Part shown: positions 54,758 through 62,769 of the stretch, piece after piece
How the letters are laid out: every line of letters begins with the position of its first letter
Numbering within the stretch: position 1 is the first letter of the stretch
Position numbers and translations under genes: made by a program
Assembly: GCF_030056705.1 (NCBI RefSeq)
Contig: NZ_JASHIC010000001.1
Span: 310,001 to 374,000, forward strand
Source of the DNA: Flectobacillus longus
GTDB taxonomy: Bacteria; Bacteroidota; Bacteroidia; Cytophagales; Spirosomataceae
DNA: 64,000 nucleotides
Direction: 5' to 3'
Notes under the pieces: model-generated
What the model was told of the DNA's origin: nothing
The model's input: only the letters and a program-made list of their open reading frames with translations
The model's database searches: none

Positions 54758-54819
54758 AATATCTTAAAAAAAAAGGCTGTTGATTTCGTAGAAATTAACA
54801 GCCTTTTTTTTAAGATATT
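54758..54819. terminator. Strong bidirectional terminator
   Basis: An almost perfect hairpin of about 28 bp (AATATCTTAAAAAAAAAGGC ... GCCTTTTTTTTAAGATATT, one mismatch) with A and T runs. It lies between the convergent L,D-transpeptidase and hemF genes. Confidence 0.88.
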
Positions 54820-54920
54820 CGAAGGGTACTTATCATTTTTAAACACGCTATCTCTCAAATTTTTTAATTTGGTTATAAAATCATTTTCAAATCTTCAAAT
54901 CACCAAATTTTCAAATTATC

Positions 54921-55817
54921 CTACACCCATTCCATTCCTTTTTTCAATAGAGAAAGTGTACGTTCTTCCTCAGAACCTTCTTCGGCTTGGTAATTATAGA
55001 CCCATTGAGCCATAGGAGGCATACTCATCAAGATAGATTCGGTACGACCGTTGGTTTCCAAACCAAACTTCGTTCCACGATCATGCACCAAGTTGAACTC
55101 GACATAACGACCACGACGAAGTGCCTGAAATTCCTTCTCACGCTCGGTATAAGGAATATCCTTGTTCTTATTCATGTAATAGGTATAAATCGGCGCAAAA
55201 GCCTCTCCTATCGATTTTACAAACTCAAATAACTGATTTTTATCTCTTGTTTCATCAATTTTTTGATAGTCAAAGAAAATACCGCCAATCCCACGAGTTT
55301 CATTGCGATGAACATTAAAGAAATAATCATCTGCCCAAGTTTTAAATTTTGGATAATACTCAGTATTATGCTTATCACAAACATCTTTTAATTGCTGATG
55401 AAACCATTGGGCATCTTCGTCCACGATATAATGTGGAGTCAGGTCTATGCCACCGCCAAACCAGAACACGCCATTACTCATTTCGAAATAACGTACATTC
55501 ATGTGAATAATTGGCACCATTGGACTTTGTGGGTGAATAACGATAGATACCCCCGTAGCAAAAAAATCTACTTTTTCTTTCAGACCCATTGAAGCCAACA
55601 TTTTCTCATGTAAGTCGCCCCATACTGCCGAGAACATAACGCCACCTTTTTCGATAACATTCCCTTGTTGAATCACTCGACTACGACCTCCGCCACCAGC
55701 TTCGCGAATCCATAAGTCTTCATGAAATTTAGCAGAACCATCCGCTTGTTCTAAAGCAGCACAAATTTGGTCTTGTAAACCTTCGAAGTATAGTTTTATT
55801 TCCTCTTTAGTAACCAT
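54921..55817 (-). CDS. hemF: Coproporphyrinogen III oxidase, aerobic
   Basis: A 298-residue HemF. Family blocks: REAGGGGRSRVIQQGNVIEKGGVMFSAV, SIVIHPQSPMVPIIHMNVRYFE, FWFGGGIDLTPHY, HNTEYYPKFKTWADDYFF, HRNETRGIGGIFFDY, RGRYVEFNLVHDRGTKFGLETNGRTESILMSMPP. It converts coproporphyrinogen III to protoporphyrinogen IX with O2, which implies an oxygen-using host. It is 155 bp downstream of the PBP1A gene on the minus strand, with a strong hairpin between. Confidence 0.97.
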   Translation of the reverse strand: MVTKEEIKLYFEGLQDQICAALEQADGSAKFHEDLWIREAGGGGRSRVIQQGNVIEKGGVMFSAVWGDLHEKMLASMGLKEKVDFFATGVSIVIHPQSPMVPIIHMNVRYFEMSNGVFWFGGGIDLTPHYIVDEDAQWFHQQLKDVCDKHNTEYYPKFKTWADDYFFNVHRNETRGIGGIFFDYQKIDETRDKNQLFEFVKSIGEAFAPIYTYYMNKNKDIPYTEREKEFQALRRGRYVEFNLVHDRGTKFGLETNGRTESILMSMPPMAQWVYNYQAEEGSEEERTLSLLKKGMEWV

Positions 55818-55840
55818 TTTATTGTTGTTTTCACAAAGGT

Positions 55841-55893
55841 AATAGGCACAGGGTATTTTTTAGCGCTAAACTAAAAAATACCCTGTGCCTATT
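55841..55893. repeat. Perfect 23-bp inverted repeat with 7-nt loop
   Basis: The left arm (55841-55863, begins AATAGGCACAGGGT) is the exact reverse complement of the right arm (55871-55893). It lies between the hemF start and PBP1A stop. It is not followed by a clear T run, so it is not an ordinary terminator. Confidence 0.85.
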
Positions 55894-55971
55894 ATCGCTT
55901 TGTTTAATATACCATGCTTTCTGAAGTGTAAAGCAAATTTATTTTATTCAAATCTTCAGTATTGACCTTTT

Positions 55972-58563
55972 TTAGTTGGTAGAATCAGGTTTTACCTCGA
56001 CACCACTACCTGAGCCACTGCCCAAAGAATCAGTCGAAACGGCAGTACTGTCATTACTAGCACGGCTTTCGCCCCACCAATTTCCAGTACAATTAAACTG
56101 TTTGGTAAATTTCTTTTGGTCTAATTTTTCAAAAGGTACAGGATGATACTGTTGTAAGTCGGCATCGCCTTTGACCTTAAGCATAAATCGGCGATACAAT
56201 GGCATTGCTGTCTTGGAGCCTTCACCATAAGCCCCTGTTCGGAAGTGAATCGAGCGGTCATCACCTCCGACCCAAACCCCAGTGACAAGGTTATGAGTCA
56301 TGCCCATAAACCAACCATCAGAGTGATTAGAGGTAGTACCTGTTTTACCAGCAAATGCAGGCGCATATCGGTTTTTTTCAGGTAATAATTTTGCACCATC
56401 CCCCCACAACAAGCTGCTACCAGTACCTCCTTCATAGATAGTACCTTGTAACATATTGAGTAATAATTGCGCAGATTCTTTTTTAATCACTCTCTTAATC
56501 TGAGCGTCAAAATGTTGGATTACGTTACCATTTTGGTCTTGAATTTCAGAAACCAACAGAGGTTCTGCATGAATTCCTTCATTGACAAAAGCCGAATATG
56601 CACCAACCATTTCATATAACGAAACGTCAAATGAACCCAAGCCAATGGAAGCCACTGGGCGCAATGGGCTTTCGATACCCATCTGTTTGGCATAATACAT
56701 GACAGTATCTGCCCCAACTTCATCCGTCAATCTAGCAGTAATGGAGTTAATAGATTTTGCCAACGCACGCTTGATAGGCATAGTTTGATAGCTAAAATGC
56801 CCATCAGCATTGTTAGGACGCCAAGTTTTTATTTCACCTTTTTCTTCTACTTCTATTTCAAAAGGCTCATCTTTCATCTCATAGCATGGTGCTAGGTCTT
56901 TTGGCCCATCTATTGCTGCGGTATAAACAAAAGGCTTGAAGGTAGAACCAGGCTGACGTTTCCCCTGTTTGACGTGATCATATTTGAAATACTTAAAATC
57001 CAAACCACCCACCCAAGCTTTGATATGTCCTGTAAAAGGATCCATCGTCATCATCCCTGCCTGTAAGAATTTCTTGTAATATTGAATAGAGTCGTAAGGG
57101 GTAATTTCCATTTGTTCTTCGCCACCTGTATTTCGTGAATACACCCACATCTTACGCTTCACTTTCTTCATATAATACCAAACAGAATCTTGATTGGTAG
57201 GAAAGCGCTTTACCAAAGATTTATAATATTCGGTACGCTTGGCTACAGTATCAATAAACCCTGGGATTTCATTTCCTTTTTCATCTACCCAAGGATTTTT
57301 ACCTGACCAGTGTCCATCAAAAGTTTTCTGAATATTGCGCATTCCTTCCGAAACTGCATCTTCGGCATAAGTTTGCAAACGAGAATCAATTGTAGTAATG
57401 ATTTTTAGACCATCACGATACAAGTCAAGTTCGATTTCATTTTTAGCTGCCCATTCATTTAGATATTTGGCAACAGCCACTTTAAAATAGTTCCCAGTCC
57501 CATCATAAGGCGACTCCTCATGTTCTTTCAACACAATTGGTAATGTTGCCAACGAATCATACTGATTTTGCTTTAAGAAACCATATTTTACCATTTGAGA
57601 CAAAACTACATTTCTTCTTTTCCAAGATTTGTTTTCATCCAAAGGTTTATTTTTATATTTGATGGGATTGTAGGTAGTAGTTGCCTTTTGCATACCAACC
57701 AATACTGCAGCCTCTTGAATATTTAAACTATCAGGAGAAGTATTAAAATAGCGTTTGGCTGCGACTTTAATTCCATACGAATTGCTACCAAAATCAACCG
57801 TATTTAAGTACCACAAAATGATTTCGTCCTTGGTATAATAACGTTCTAATTTAATAGCCGTAAGCCATTCTTTAGTCTTGATAATCAAAGTCTTCACTCC
57901 TGGAACTACACCAAGTAATCCTTTTTTGGTAATACCTTCTTTCTTACGAGTTTTAAAAAGGTTTTTGGCCAACTGCTGAGTAATAGTACTACCACCACCA
58001 CGTTCGCCACCTTTCAAAATACCAATAGCCACACCAAACATAGCACGATAATCAATCCCAGAGTGCTCATAAAAACGAGCATCTTCGGTCGCAATCAAAG
58101 CCTTTACTAAGTAAGGAGAAAGCTCTTTGTAATTTTTAATAGGAGTTCTATTTTCTTGAAAAAACTTACCTAATAAAACACCATCAGCAGAGTATATTTC
58201 AGAAGATTGCGAAAGTTTAGGGTTTTGTAATTCACCTACCGAAGGCATCTCTCCTGTAAGCCATAAAAAGTTATTTTCAATCGTAAAAATAAAGAAAACA
58301 CCTGCAAAGACTGTCCAAGCAAATGCCTTCCAAAGTTTACGAACCAGAAGATAATATTGTGCTTCTTTATCTACTCCTAGTGAATCGAGTAGTTGATTTT
58401 TCTTTTCTTCGTATTGGTCTTGAATAGAGTTAAATTGTTGATAGAAAGCAGCAAGCTTCTGTTTTCCAAGAACTTTCTCTAATAATAGGTTTGGCAGAAA
58501 CCAAATCAGTCGAAAAAGTTTAACTCCAAGATTTTTAAGGAATTGACCTAATTTATTTATCAT
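55972..58563 (-). CDS. Penicillin-binding protein 1A (bifunctional)
   Basis: An 863-residue class A PBP. Membrane helix at about 79-95. Glycosyltransferase domain (about 120-310) with catalytic E160 in ATEDARFYEH and GGSTITQQLAKNLF. Transpeptidase domain (about 430-790) with nucleophile Ser in PGSTFKPF (near 537), SxN in KSINS and KTGT in GKTGTTSN (near 740). The C-terminal tail is Ser/Gly/Asp-rich. It builds and cross-links peptidoglycan in the periplasm. Confidence 0.95.
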   Translation of the reverse strand: MINKLGQFLKNLGVKLFRLIWFLPNLLLEKVLGKQKLAAFYQQFNSIQDQYEEKKNQLLDSLGVDKEAQYYLLVRKLWKAFAWTVFAGVFFIFTIENNFLWLTGEMPSVGELQNPKLSQSSEIYSADGVLLGKFFQENRTPIKNYKELSPYLVKALIATEDARFYEHSGIDYRAMFGVAIGILKGGERGGGSTITQQLAKNLFKTRKKEGITKKGLLGVVPGVKTLIIKTKEWLTAIKLERYYTKDEIILWYLNTVDFGSNSYGIKVAAKRYFNTSPDSLNIQEAAVLVGMQKATTTYNPIKYKNKPLDENKSWKRRNVVLSQMVKYGFLKQNQYDSLATLPIVLKEHEESPYDGTGNYFKVAVAKYLNEWAAKNEIELDLYRDGLKIITTIDSRLQTYAEDAVSEGMRNIQKTFDGHWSGKNPWVDEKGNEIPGFIDTVAKRTEYYKSLVKRFPTNQDSVWYYMKKVKRKMWVYSRNTGGEEQMEITPYDSIQYYKKFLQAGMMTMDPFTGHIKAWVGGLDFKYFKYDHVKQGKRQPGSTFKPFVYTAAIDGPKDLAPCYEMKDEPFEIEVEEKGEIKTWRPNNADGHFSYQTMPIKRALAKSINSITARLTDEVGADTVMYYAKQMGIESPLRPVASIGLGSFDVSLYEMVGAYSAFVNEGIHAEPLLVSEIQDQNGNVIQHFDAQIKRVIKKESAQLLLNMLQGTIYEGGTGSSLLWGDGAKLLPEKNRYAPAFAGKTGTTSNHSDGWFMGMTHNLVTGVWVGGDDRSIHFRTGAYGEGSKTAMPLYRRFMLKVKGDADLQQYHPVPFEKLDQKKFTKQFNCTGNWWGESRASNDSTAVSTDSLGSGSGSGVEVKPDSTN

Positions 58564-58928
58564 ATACTTTTCTGTCTGGGAAAAACGAATGACAAGTTAC
58601 AATAAAAGTGGCAATACTTCCAAGTCTAAACGTAGCATTGAGGGTATAATTTAAGCTCCTTTTAAGCTCATTCAACAAGAATGTATTCTCAGAGCAAAAA
58701 TCCCTTTATCAACAGTCAGGAACAATCTTGAATAATTATGCTTAGAGTATTTCTAAAAGTCACTCATCAGAGATAATTTTTTAGAAAAATCATCTTATCA
58801 TATCCAAAACCTGCTTAGAAAAAGCTTTCCAAACAGTTTTTTTAAGTTTTTTTTATCTCTTATCTGCCTGAAAATCAAAGACAGGGAATTTCTATTCTTA
58901 TTTTATTTTACTTTTTTTACAAAACGAA
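58564..58928. other. 365-bp intergenic region upstream of PBP1A
   Basis: A+T-rich region holding the PBP1A 5' end (minus). I see no gene, no clear promoter pair on the minus strand and no strong hairpin. The tRNA-Ser promoter follows directly. Confidence 0.5.
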
Positions 58929-58960
58929 TTTGGAGGCAAAGTAAAAAAAGACTAATTTTG
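58929..58960 (+). promoter_or_regulatory. tRNA-Ser promoter (TTTG-N20-TAATTTTG)
   Basis: TTTG at 58929-58932 and TAATTTTG at 58953-58960, with a 20-bp spacer, form a full Bacteroidota -33/-7 promoter. The tRNA begins 15 bp after the -7 element. Confidence 0.75.
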
Positions 58961-58974
58961 CATCATCAAAACAC

Positions 58975-59062
58975 AGAGAGCTGGCAGAGTGGTCGATTGC
59001 GGCAGTCTTGAAAACTGTTGACTGTAACAGGTCCGGGGGTTCGAATCCCTCGCTCTCTACCA
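58975..59062 (+). tRNA. tRNA-Ser(UGA)
   Basis: An 88-nt gene with encoded CCA. Acceptor AGAGAGC pairs with GCTCTCT. The anticodon loop CTTGAAA gives UGA. A long variable arm (TTGACTGTAACAGGTC) is typical of tRNA-Ser, and the T loop is TTCGAATC. The first pair is A-U and position 73 is A, whereas most bacterial tRNA-Ser have G73; the cloverleaf is otherwise complete. Confidence 0.94.
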
Positions 59063-59064
59063 AG

Positions 59065-59093
59065 AAAAGCCCACCATTACGGTGGGCTTTTTT
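59065..59093 (+). terminator. tRNA terminator
   Basis: AAAAGCCCACC and GGTGGGCTTTT with a 5-nt loop and a following T run, 3 bp after the tRNA. Confidence 0.88.
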
Positions 59094-59177
59094 GTTTTTA
59101 GCCCATAGTTAAAACTAATTTACTTATCTTGGGACCTAAATATCTGAATCTTAACATCTATACTAACTTATTTTACC

Positions 59178-60440
59178 ATGAAAAAGTATCTATACTTCAT
59201 TGCTTCAATTACACTTTTTAGTTCTTGCAAACTGGCGGAATACCCCAATAGTTTAGTTACCCCATCTATTAAAAATGTATCACAAACTAATCTGCATTTC
59301 GGCGACCAAATCACGATAACAGGTGAAAATTTTGACGAAATCAAATCTAATAATCAAGTCCATTTGAGTGGTGTGGAGGCGACCATAGTAAATGCTTCAA
59401 AAACCACACTTACTGTATTAGTTCCTGAGGTAAAGGTCAAAAGAACCACAATTACAGTTAAAAATAAAAATGGAGAAGCAAACTCCGACACTATCAGTTA
59501 TACTCCTGATGTGTTTCTGGCAGAGGTAGAGAGAGGAACAGAAATGGATTTTTTTAGATTATGGAAAAATGGAGTTCCTTCTCTTATTCTTCAAGGTAAC
59601 AGCTTTGCTTTTCCCAAACTATACATTAATGGAAATGACATTTATGTAATAACAGGGAAGGGAACGTTTATACCTCCTACAACTTATAAGAGAGCTGCCA
59701 AATTACTTAAAAATGGACAAGAAATATACTCATCAAATCTCCCGTACTCTGAGAGCATTAGAAATGTATTGGTAAGTAACGGCAATTTATACTTCACGAC
59801 TTTCACTTCTGCTCAAGAATTACCTAAAAACAATCTAAATGTTTATAAAAACGGGACAATCATTCAATCCATTACTATATCTAATGGATATCCATGTGAT
59901 TTTTTGGTTGTCAATAATGATGTATATGTTAGTGCTTATGGGTACAATGGCTCCGAATATTTATGGAAAAATGGTAGTCCTATTAGATTAGAAGGAACGG
60001 TTAATATGCCATTTACAACGGTAACAGCAATGAAATATAAAAATGGAGACTTATACATGCTAGGATCGATACGAACTGATATTAATAAGCAGGAACAAAA
60101 GCTTGTGTTGTGGAAAAATGGGACTCCTTCTGTCATTGACGAAAATGTATCTCAGAGTGCTGGCTTACAACTCGATGGCAACGATGTGTATATCTCGGCT
60201 ACCATTCTCAACAATACTTATAGGTTCGGTACAAAATTCTGGAAAAATGGCAAAACCATTGGCGAATATAAAGATTCTCCTGAATCAACAACTTTTAAAG
60301 TATTTGATGGTGATGTCTATAGTACAAATCAGAATCCTTCTTTCCCTTACTCTAATTATATGTTTAATTTTGGGCAAATAGTAGTAAGAGAGCAATCAGC
60401 TAATTCATTCTCATTTATACTTGATATAGTTGTTAGATAA
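59178..60440 (+). CDS. IPT-domain lipoprotein with WKNG repeat propeller-like region
   Basis: A 420-residue lipoprotein (lipobox TLFSSC, Cys17). An IPT/TIG domain (about 30-112, FGDQITITGENFDEI) is followed by about 300 residues containing at least six copies of a (L/F/Y)(W/L/Y)KNG motif (LWKNGVPSL, LLKNGQEIY, VYKNGTIIQ, LWKNGSPIR, LWKNGTPSV, FWKNGKTIG) separated by a YxNG/DxY strand pair, which suggests a beta-propeller. It has no catalytic motif that I recognise. A surface-binding or adhesion role is possible. The gene stands alone behind the tRNA-Ser. Confidence 0.7.
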   Translation: MKKYLYFIASITLFSSCKLAEYPNSLVTPSIKNVSQTNLHFGDQITITGENFDEIKSNNQVHLSGVEATIVNASKTTLTVLVPEVKVKRTTITVKNKNGEANSDTISYTPDVFLAEVERGTEMDFFRLWKNGVPSLILQGNSFAFPKLYINGNDIYVITGKGTFIPPTTYKRAAKLLKNGQEIYSSNLPYSESIRNVLVSNGNLYFTTFTSAQELPKNNLNVYKNGTIIQSITISNGYPCDFLVVNNDVYVSAYGYNGSEYLWKNGSPIRLEGTVNMPFTTVTAMKYKNGDLYMLGSIRTDINKQEQKLVLWKNGTPSVIDENVSQSAGLQLDGNDVYISATILNNTYRFGTKFWKNGKTIGEYKDSPESTTFKVFDGDVYSTNQNPSFPYSNYMFNFGQIVVREQSANSFSFILDIVVR

Positions 60441-60466
60441 AATAGTTAATCTAGTTATTACCTATT

Positions 60467-60646
60467 AAACATGAGTCATCACTAATTTAGCGATTTAGTG
60501 ATTGAGCGAATGAGTGATTATTTAAAAATTTGTATTCTAGCAGTAGAGACGCAATGATTGCGTCTTAAGCCAAGTTATATCTCGCATAGTAGCATCAAAA
60601 CTTAGAGAATAATCTCAATCCTAAAAATTCGAGATGACTCATGTTT
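60467..60646. repeat. Perfect 14-bp inverted repeat flanking a REP-like hairpin
   Basis: AAACATGAGTCATC (60467-60480) and GATGACTCATGTTT (60633-60646) are exact inverted copies at the ends of the intergenic region. Between them GTAGAGACGCAATGATTGCGTCTTA (60543-60566 part) forms a further hairpin of the same family as those at 6241 and 11079. No gene is present. Confidence 0.7.
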
Positions 60647-60652
60647 TTGTTT

Positions 60653-61099
60653 TTATTTCTTCGCCTTTTTTACAGAGGTATAAATTTTTGAATCCAAATC
60701 TTTACTATATAATAACATCACTTGATTCATGGTTCGATTGCCATTCGATGTCCAAAAAGCAACACTTCTATCTGTCATATATTTAATGGTACTATCTGAA
60801 TAAGGCGTAACCACCTGAATAAACCTATCTCCATAATTACGATACACCTTATTGCCTTGTGAATAGCCCCAAAGTCCTTCTTTAGGTATTTCTTTACGAC
60901 TTCCATCACGCATAACCAATGTGAGATGCTTGTTAAAAATCCTCCCATTTCTAATCGATTTCAACGACGCTAAGGTATCTCCTTGCTGGGTCTTGAATTG
61001 AGTACTCTTATAGTATAACACATACGGATTAACATCTCGTTGACAGGCACCAAACACCAATCCGACTAGCACGATACATAGGTAAGTAAGTGTTTTCAT
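60653..61099 (-). CDS. Hypothetical lipoprotein
   Basis: A 148-residue protein from the ATG at 61099, with a lipoprotein signal (MKTLTYLCIVLVGLVFGAC, Cys19). An ATG nine bases upstream is also in frame. The mature part is small and basic, with GRIFNKHLTLVMRDGSRKEIPKEGLWGYSQGNKVYRNYGDRFIQVV resembling a short beta-rich module. I do not recognise the family. Confidence 0.65.
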   Translation of the reverse strand: MKTLTYLCIVLVGLVFGACQRDVNPYVLYYKSTQFKTQQGDTLASLKSIRNGRIFNKHLTLVMRDGSRKEIPKEGLWGYSQGNKVYRNYGDRFIQVVTPYSDSTIKYMTDRSVAFWTSNGNRTMNQVMLLYSKDLDSKIYTSVKKAKK

Positions 61100-61282
61100 T
61101 TTATCCATATTTAGGTTAAAAAGCTTATTATTTGGAAGAAGAAATATCTTTCTGGCTCCTCATTAAAGTTATTTCATTTTATATAAAATACAATAAAAAC
61201 TTTCAATTATTATATTTTAACAAAAACTAGACCTTATCACAAAAAATAACTCAAATTTATTTCTAAAATAAGTAGGCAAATG

Positions 61283-61314
61283 TTTGCAAAATAATACCAG
61301 TCGGTATATTTTTG
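61283..61314 (+). promoter_or_regulatory. Promoter of the TetR-family gene (TTTG-N20-TATTTTTG)
   Basis: TTTG at 61283-61286 and TATTTTTG at 61307-61314, with a 20-bp spacer identical to that of the tRNA promoter. The TetR-type operator lies between the two elements. Confidence 0.6.
61294..61307. promoter_or_regulatory. TetR-type operator 1
   Basis: The palindrome ATACC-AGTC-GGTAT sits between the -33 and -7 elements and touches the -7 box, so bound repressor would block polymerase. The same ATACC...GGTAT arms recur at 61989-62002 upstream of the SDR gene. Confidence 0.72.
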
Positions 61315-61386
61315 TTTTATAATAATTTCAAAGCATTATTATTTAGTAAGAAATTGTATAATTAATAAAATTTGAAGTACCTCCTC

Positions 61387-61971
61387 ATGGGAAAAGCCGA
61401 ACGTACCAAACAATTTATCATAGAGAAAACTGCTCCTATTTTCAATACCAAAGGTATTGCGGCTACTTCTTTACAGGATATGACAGAGGCTACTGGGCTA
61501 ACCAAAGGGAGCATTTATGGCAATTTTAAAAACAAAGATGAGGTAGCCCTTGAAGTGTTTCGTTATAATTTGAAAAAAGTAACAAGCATGGTTTCTGAAG
61601 AAATTTCACGCCAAACGACTTTTAGAGATAAAATACTTTGCTATCCGAGAATATATGCCAATTTTGGCGACCCTAGATTTCCTGTAGGTGGCTGCGTGAT
61701 TCTCAATACTGCTATCGAGGTAGATGACACTCTTCCATTTATGTGCGAAGAAGTCGGCAAAGCTATTAATTCATGGAAAAACGTACTTATCTTTTTAATC
61801 AATGAAGGGATACAAACTGGTGAGTTTCGTGCTGATAACAATGCAGAAGATTTAGCGCTACAAATTATCGCTACTATTGAAGGAGCTGTTATGCTTACCA
61901 AAGTCAGTGGTAAATTAGACTATATGCAAAACCTTATGAAAACCGTTGAAAACTTAATTAACTCACTTTAA
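61387..61971 (+). CDS. TetR/AcrR-family transcriptional repressor
   Basis: A 194-residue regulator. The ATG at 61387 (MGKAERTKQFIIEKTAPIF) is the usual TetR start; the TTG 15 bp upstream gives a non-homologous extension. The HTH is about 22-50 (IAATSLQDMTEATGLTKGSIYGNFKNKDEVALEVF), followed by a helical ligand domain (PVGGCVILNTAIEVDD). It probably represses its own gene and the following SDR-FabF pair through the two ATACC-N4-GGTAT sites. The inducer is unknown. Confidence 0.9.
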   Translation: MGKAERTKQFIIEKTAPIFNTKGIAATSLQDMTEATGLTKGSIYGNFKNKDEVALEVFRYNLKKVTSMVSEEISRQTTFRDKILCYPRIYANFGDPRFPVGGCVILNTAIEVDDTLPFMCEEVGKAINSWKNVLIFLINEGIQTGEFRADNNAEDLALQIIATIEGAVMLTKVSGKLDYMQNLMKTVENLINSL

Positions 61972-61986
61972 TTTTTTTACATAAAA

Positions 61987-62004
61987 ATATACCAATCGGT
62001 ATAT
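61987..62004. promoter_or_regulatory. TetR-type operator 2
   Basis: TATACC-AATC-GGTATA palindrome (61989-62002 core) about 20 bp before the SDR start. The overlapping TATTTTAG is a one-mismatch -7 element. Confidence 0.7.
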
Positions 62005-62022
62005 TTTAGGATAAATAATCAA

Positions 62023-62769
62023 ATGAAAACAACTGAAAATACCATATTAATTACAGGCGGAGGCTCTGGCATTGGATTAGCATTTGCTAAAAAACTGGCA
62101 AAAGAAGGTAATCAAATCATTTTGGTAGGGCGTACTGAAAAAAAACTCCTAGAGGCTAGTGCACAAATTCCTAACGCTCAATATATCGTAGCTGATTTAA
62201 CAAAAGCTTCTGATGTGGAAACACTTACCTCAAAAATTAAAGCAGATTTTCCAAGTCTTAACTTACTCATTAATAATGCTGGAACTGCTTATGCTTATTC
62301 GCTACTTCATGAAAATAGTAAAGCGGTTGACAAAGCTAGTATTGAATTTGAGACTAATTTTTTGAGCGTAGTTCGCCTAACAGAAGCACTATTGCCAGTG
62401 TTAGAGCAAAACGCTAACGCTGCCATTGTCAACATAAGTTCGTTGGTATCATTTATTCCCGCTATTGGCTTACCAACCTATTCAGCTAGTAAAGCCGCAC
62501 TTCACTCCTACACTCAAGTACTGAGAGCAGAATTAAAAAATAAAGGTATTCAGGTATATGAAGTGATGCCTCCATTGGTCAATACCGAACTTTCACATGA
62601 AATAGGAGGCGCAGAAAATGGTATTCCGCCAGAGGTAGTTGCCGAAGATTTATTAAAAGCATTGACAGAAGAACAGTTTGAGGTACGCGTTGGATTAACC
62701 AATTCTTTGTACCAACTTTATCTTCAATCACCAGAACAGGCATTTACTGCCTTAAATTCTTCTTTATGA
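62023..62769 (+). CDS. Short-chain dehydrogenase/reductase (SDR)
   Basis: A 248-residue classical SDR. The NAD(P) motif is TGGGSGIG (11-18), followed by NNAG (84-87), the catalytic Ser in NISS (about 139) and Y153-X3-K157 in YSASK. It is DltE-like in length. Its stop overlaps the start of the next gene in an ATGA (62766-62769), so translation is coupled to the FabF-like protein. A reductase next to a ketoacyl synthase suggests action on an acyl substrate, but this is inferred from context. Confidence 0.88.
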   Translation: MKTTENTILITGGGSGIGLAFAKKLAKEGNQIILVGRTEKKLLEASAQIPNAQYIVADLTKASDVETLTSKIKADFPSLNLLINNAGTAYAYSLLHENSKAVDKASIEFETNFLSVVRLTEALLPVLEQNANAAIVNISSLVSFIPAIGLPTYSASKAALHSYTQVLRAELKNKGIQVYEVMPPLVNTELSHEIGGAENGIPPEVVAEDLLKALTEEQFEVRVGLTNSLYQLYLQSPEQAFTALNSSL

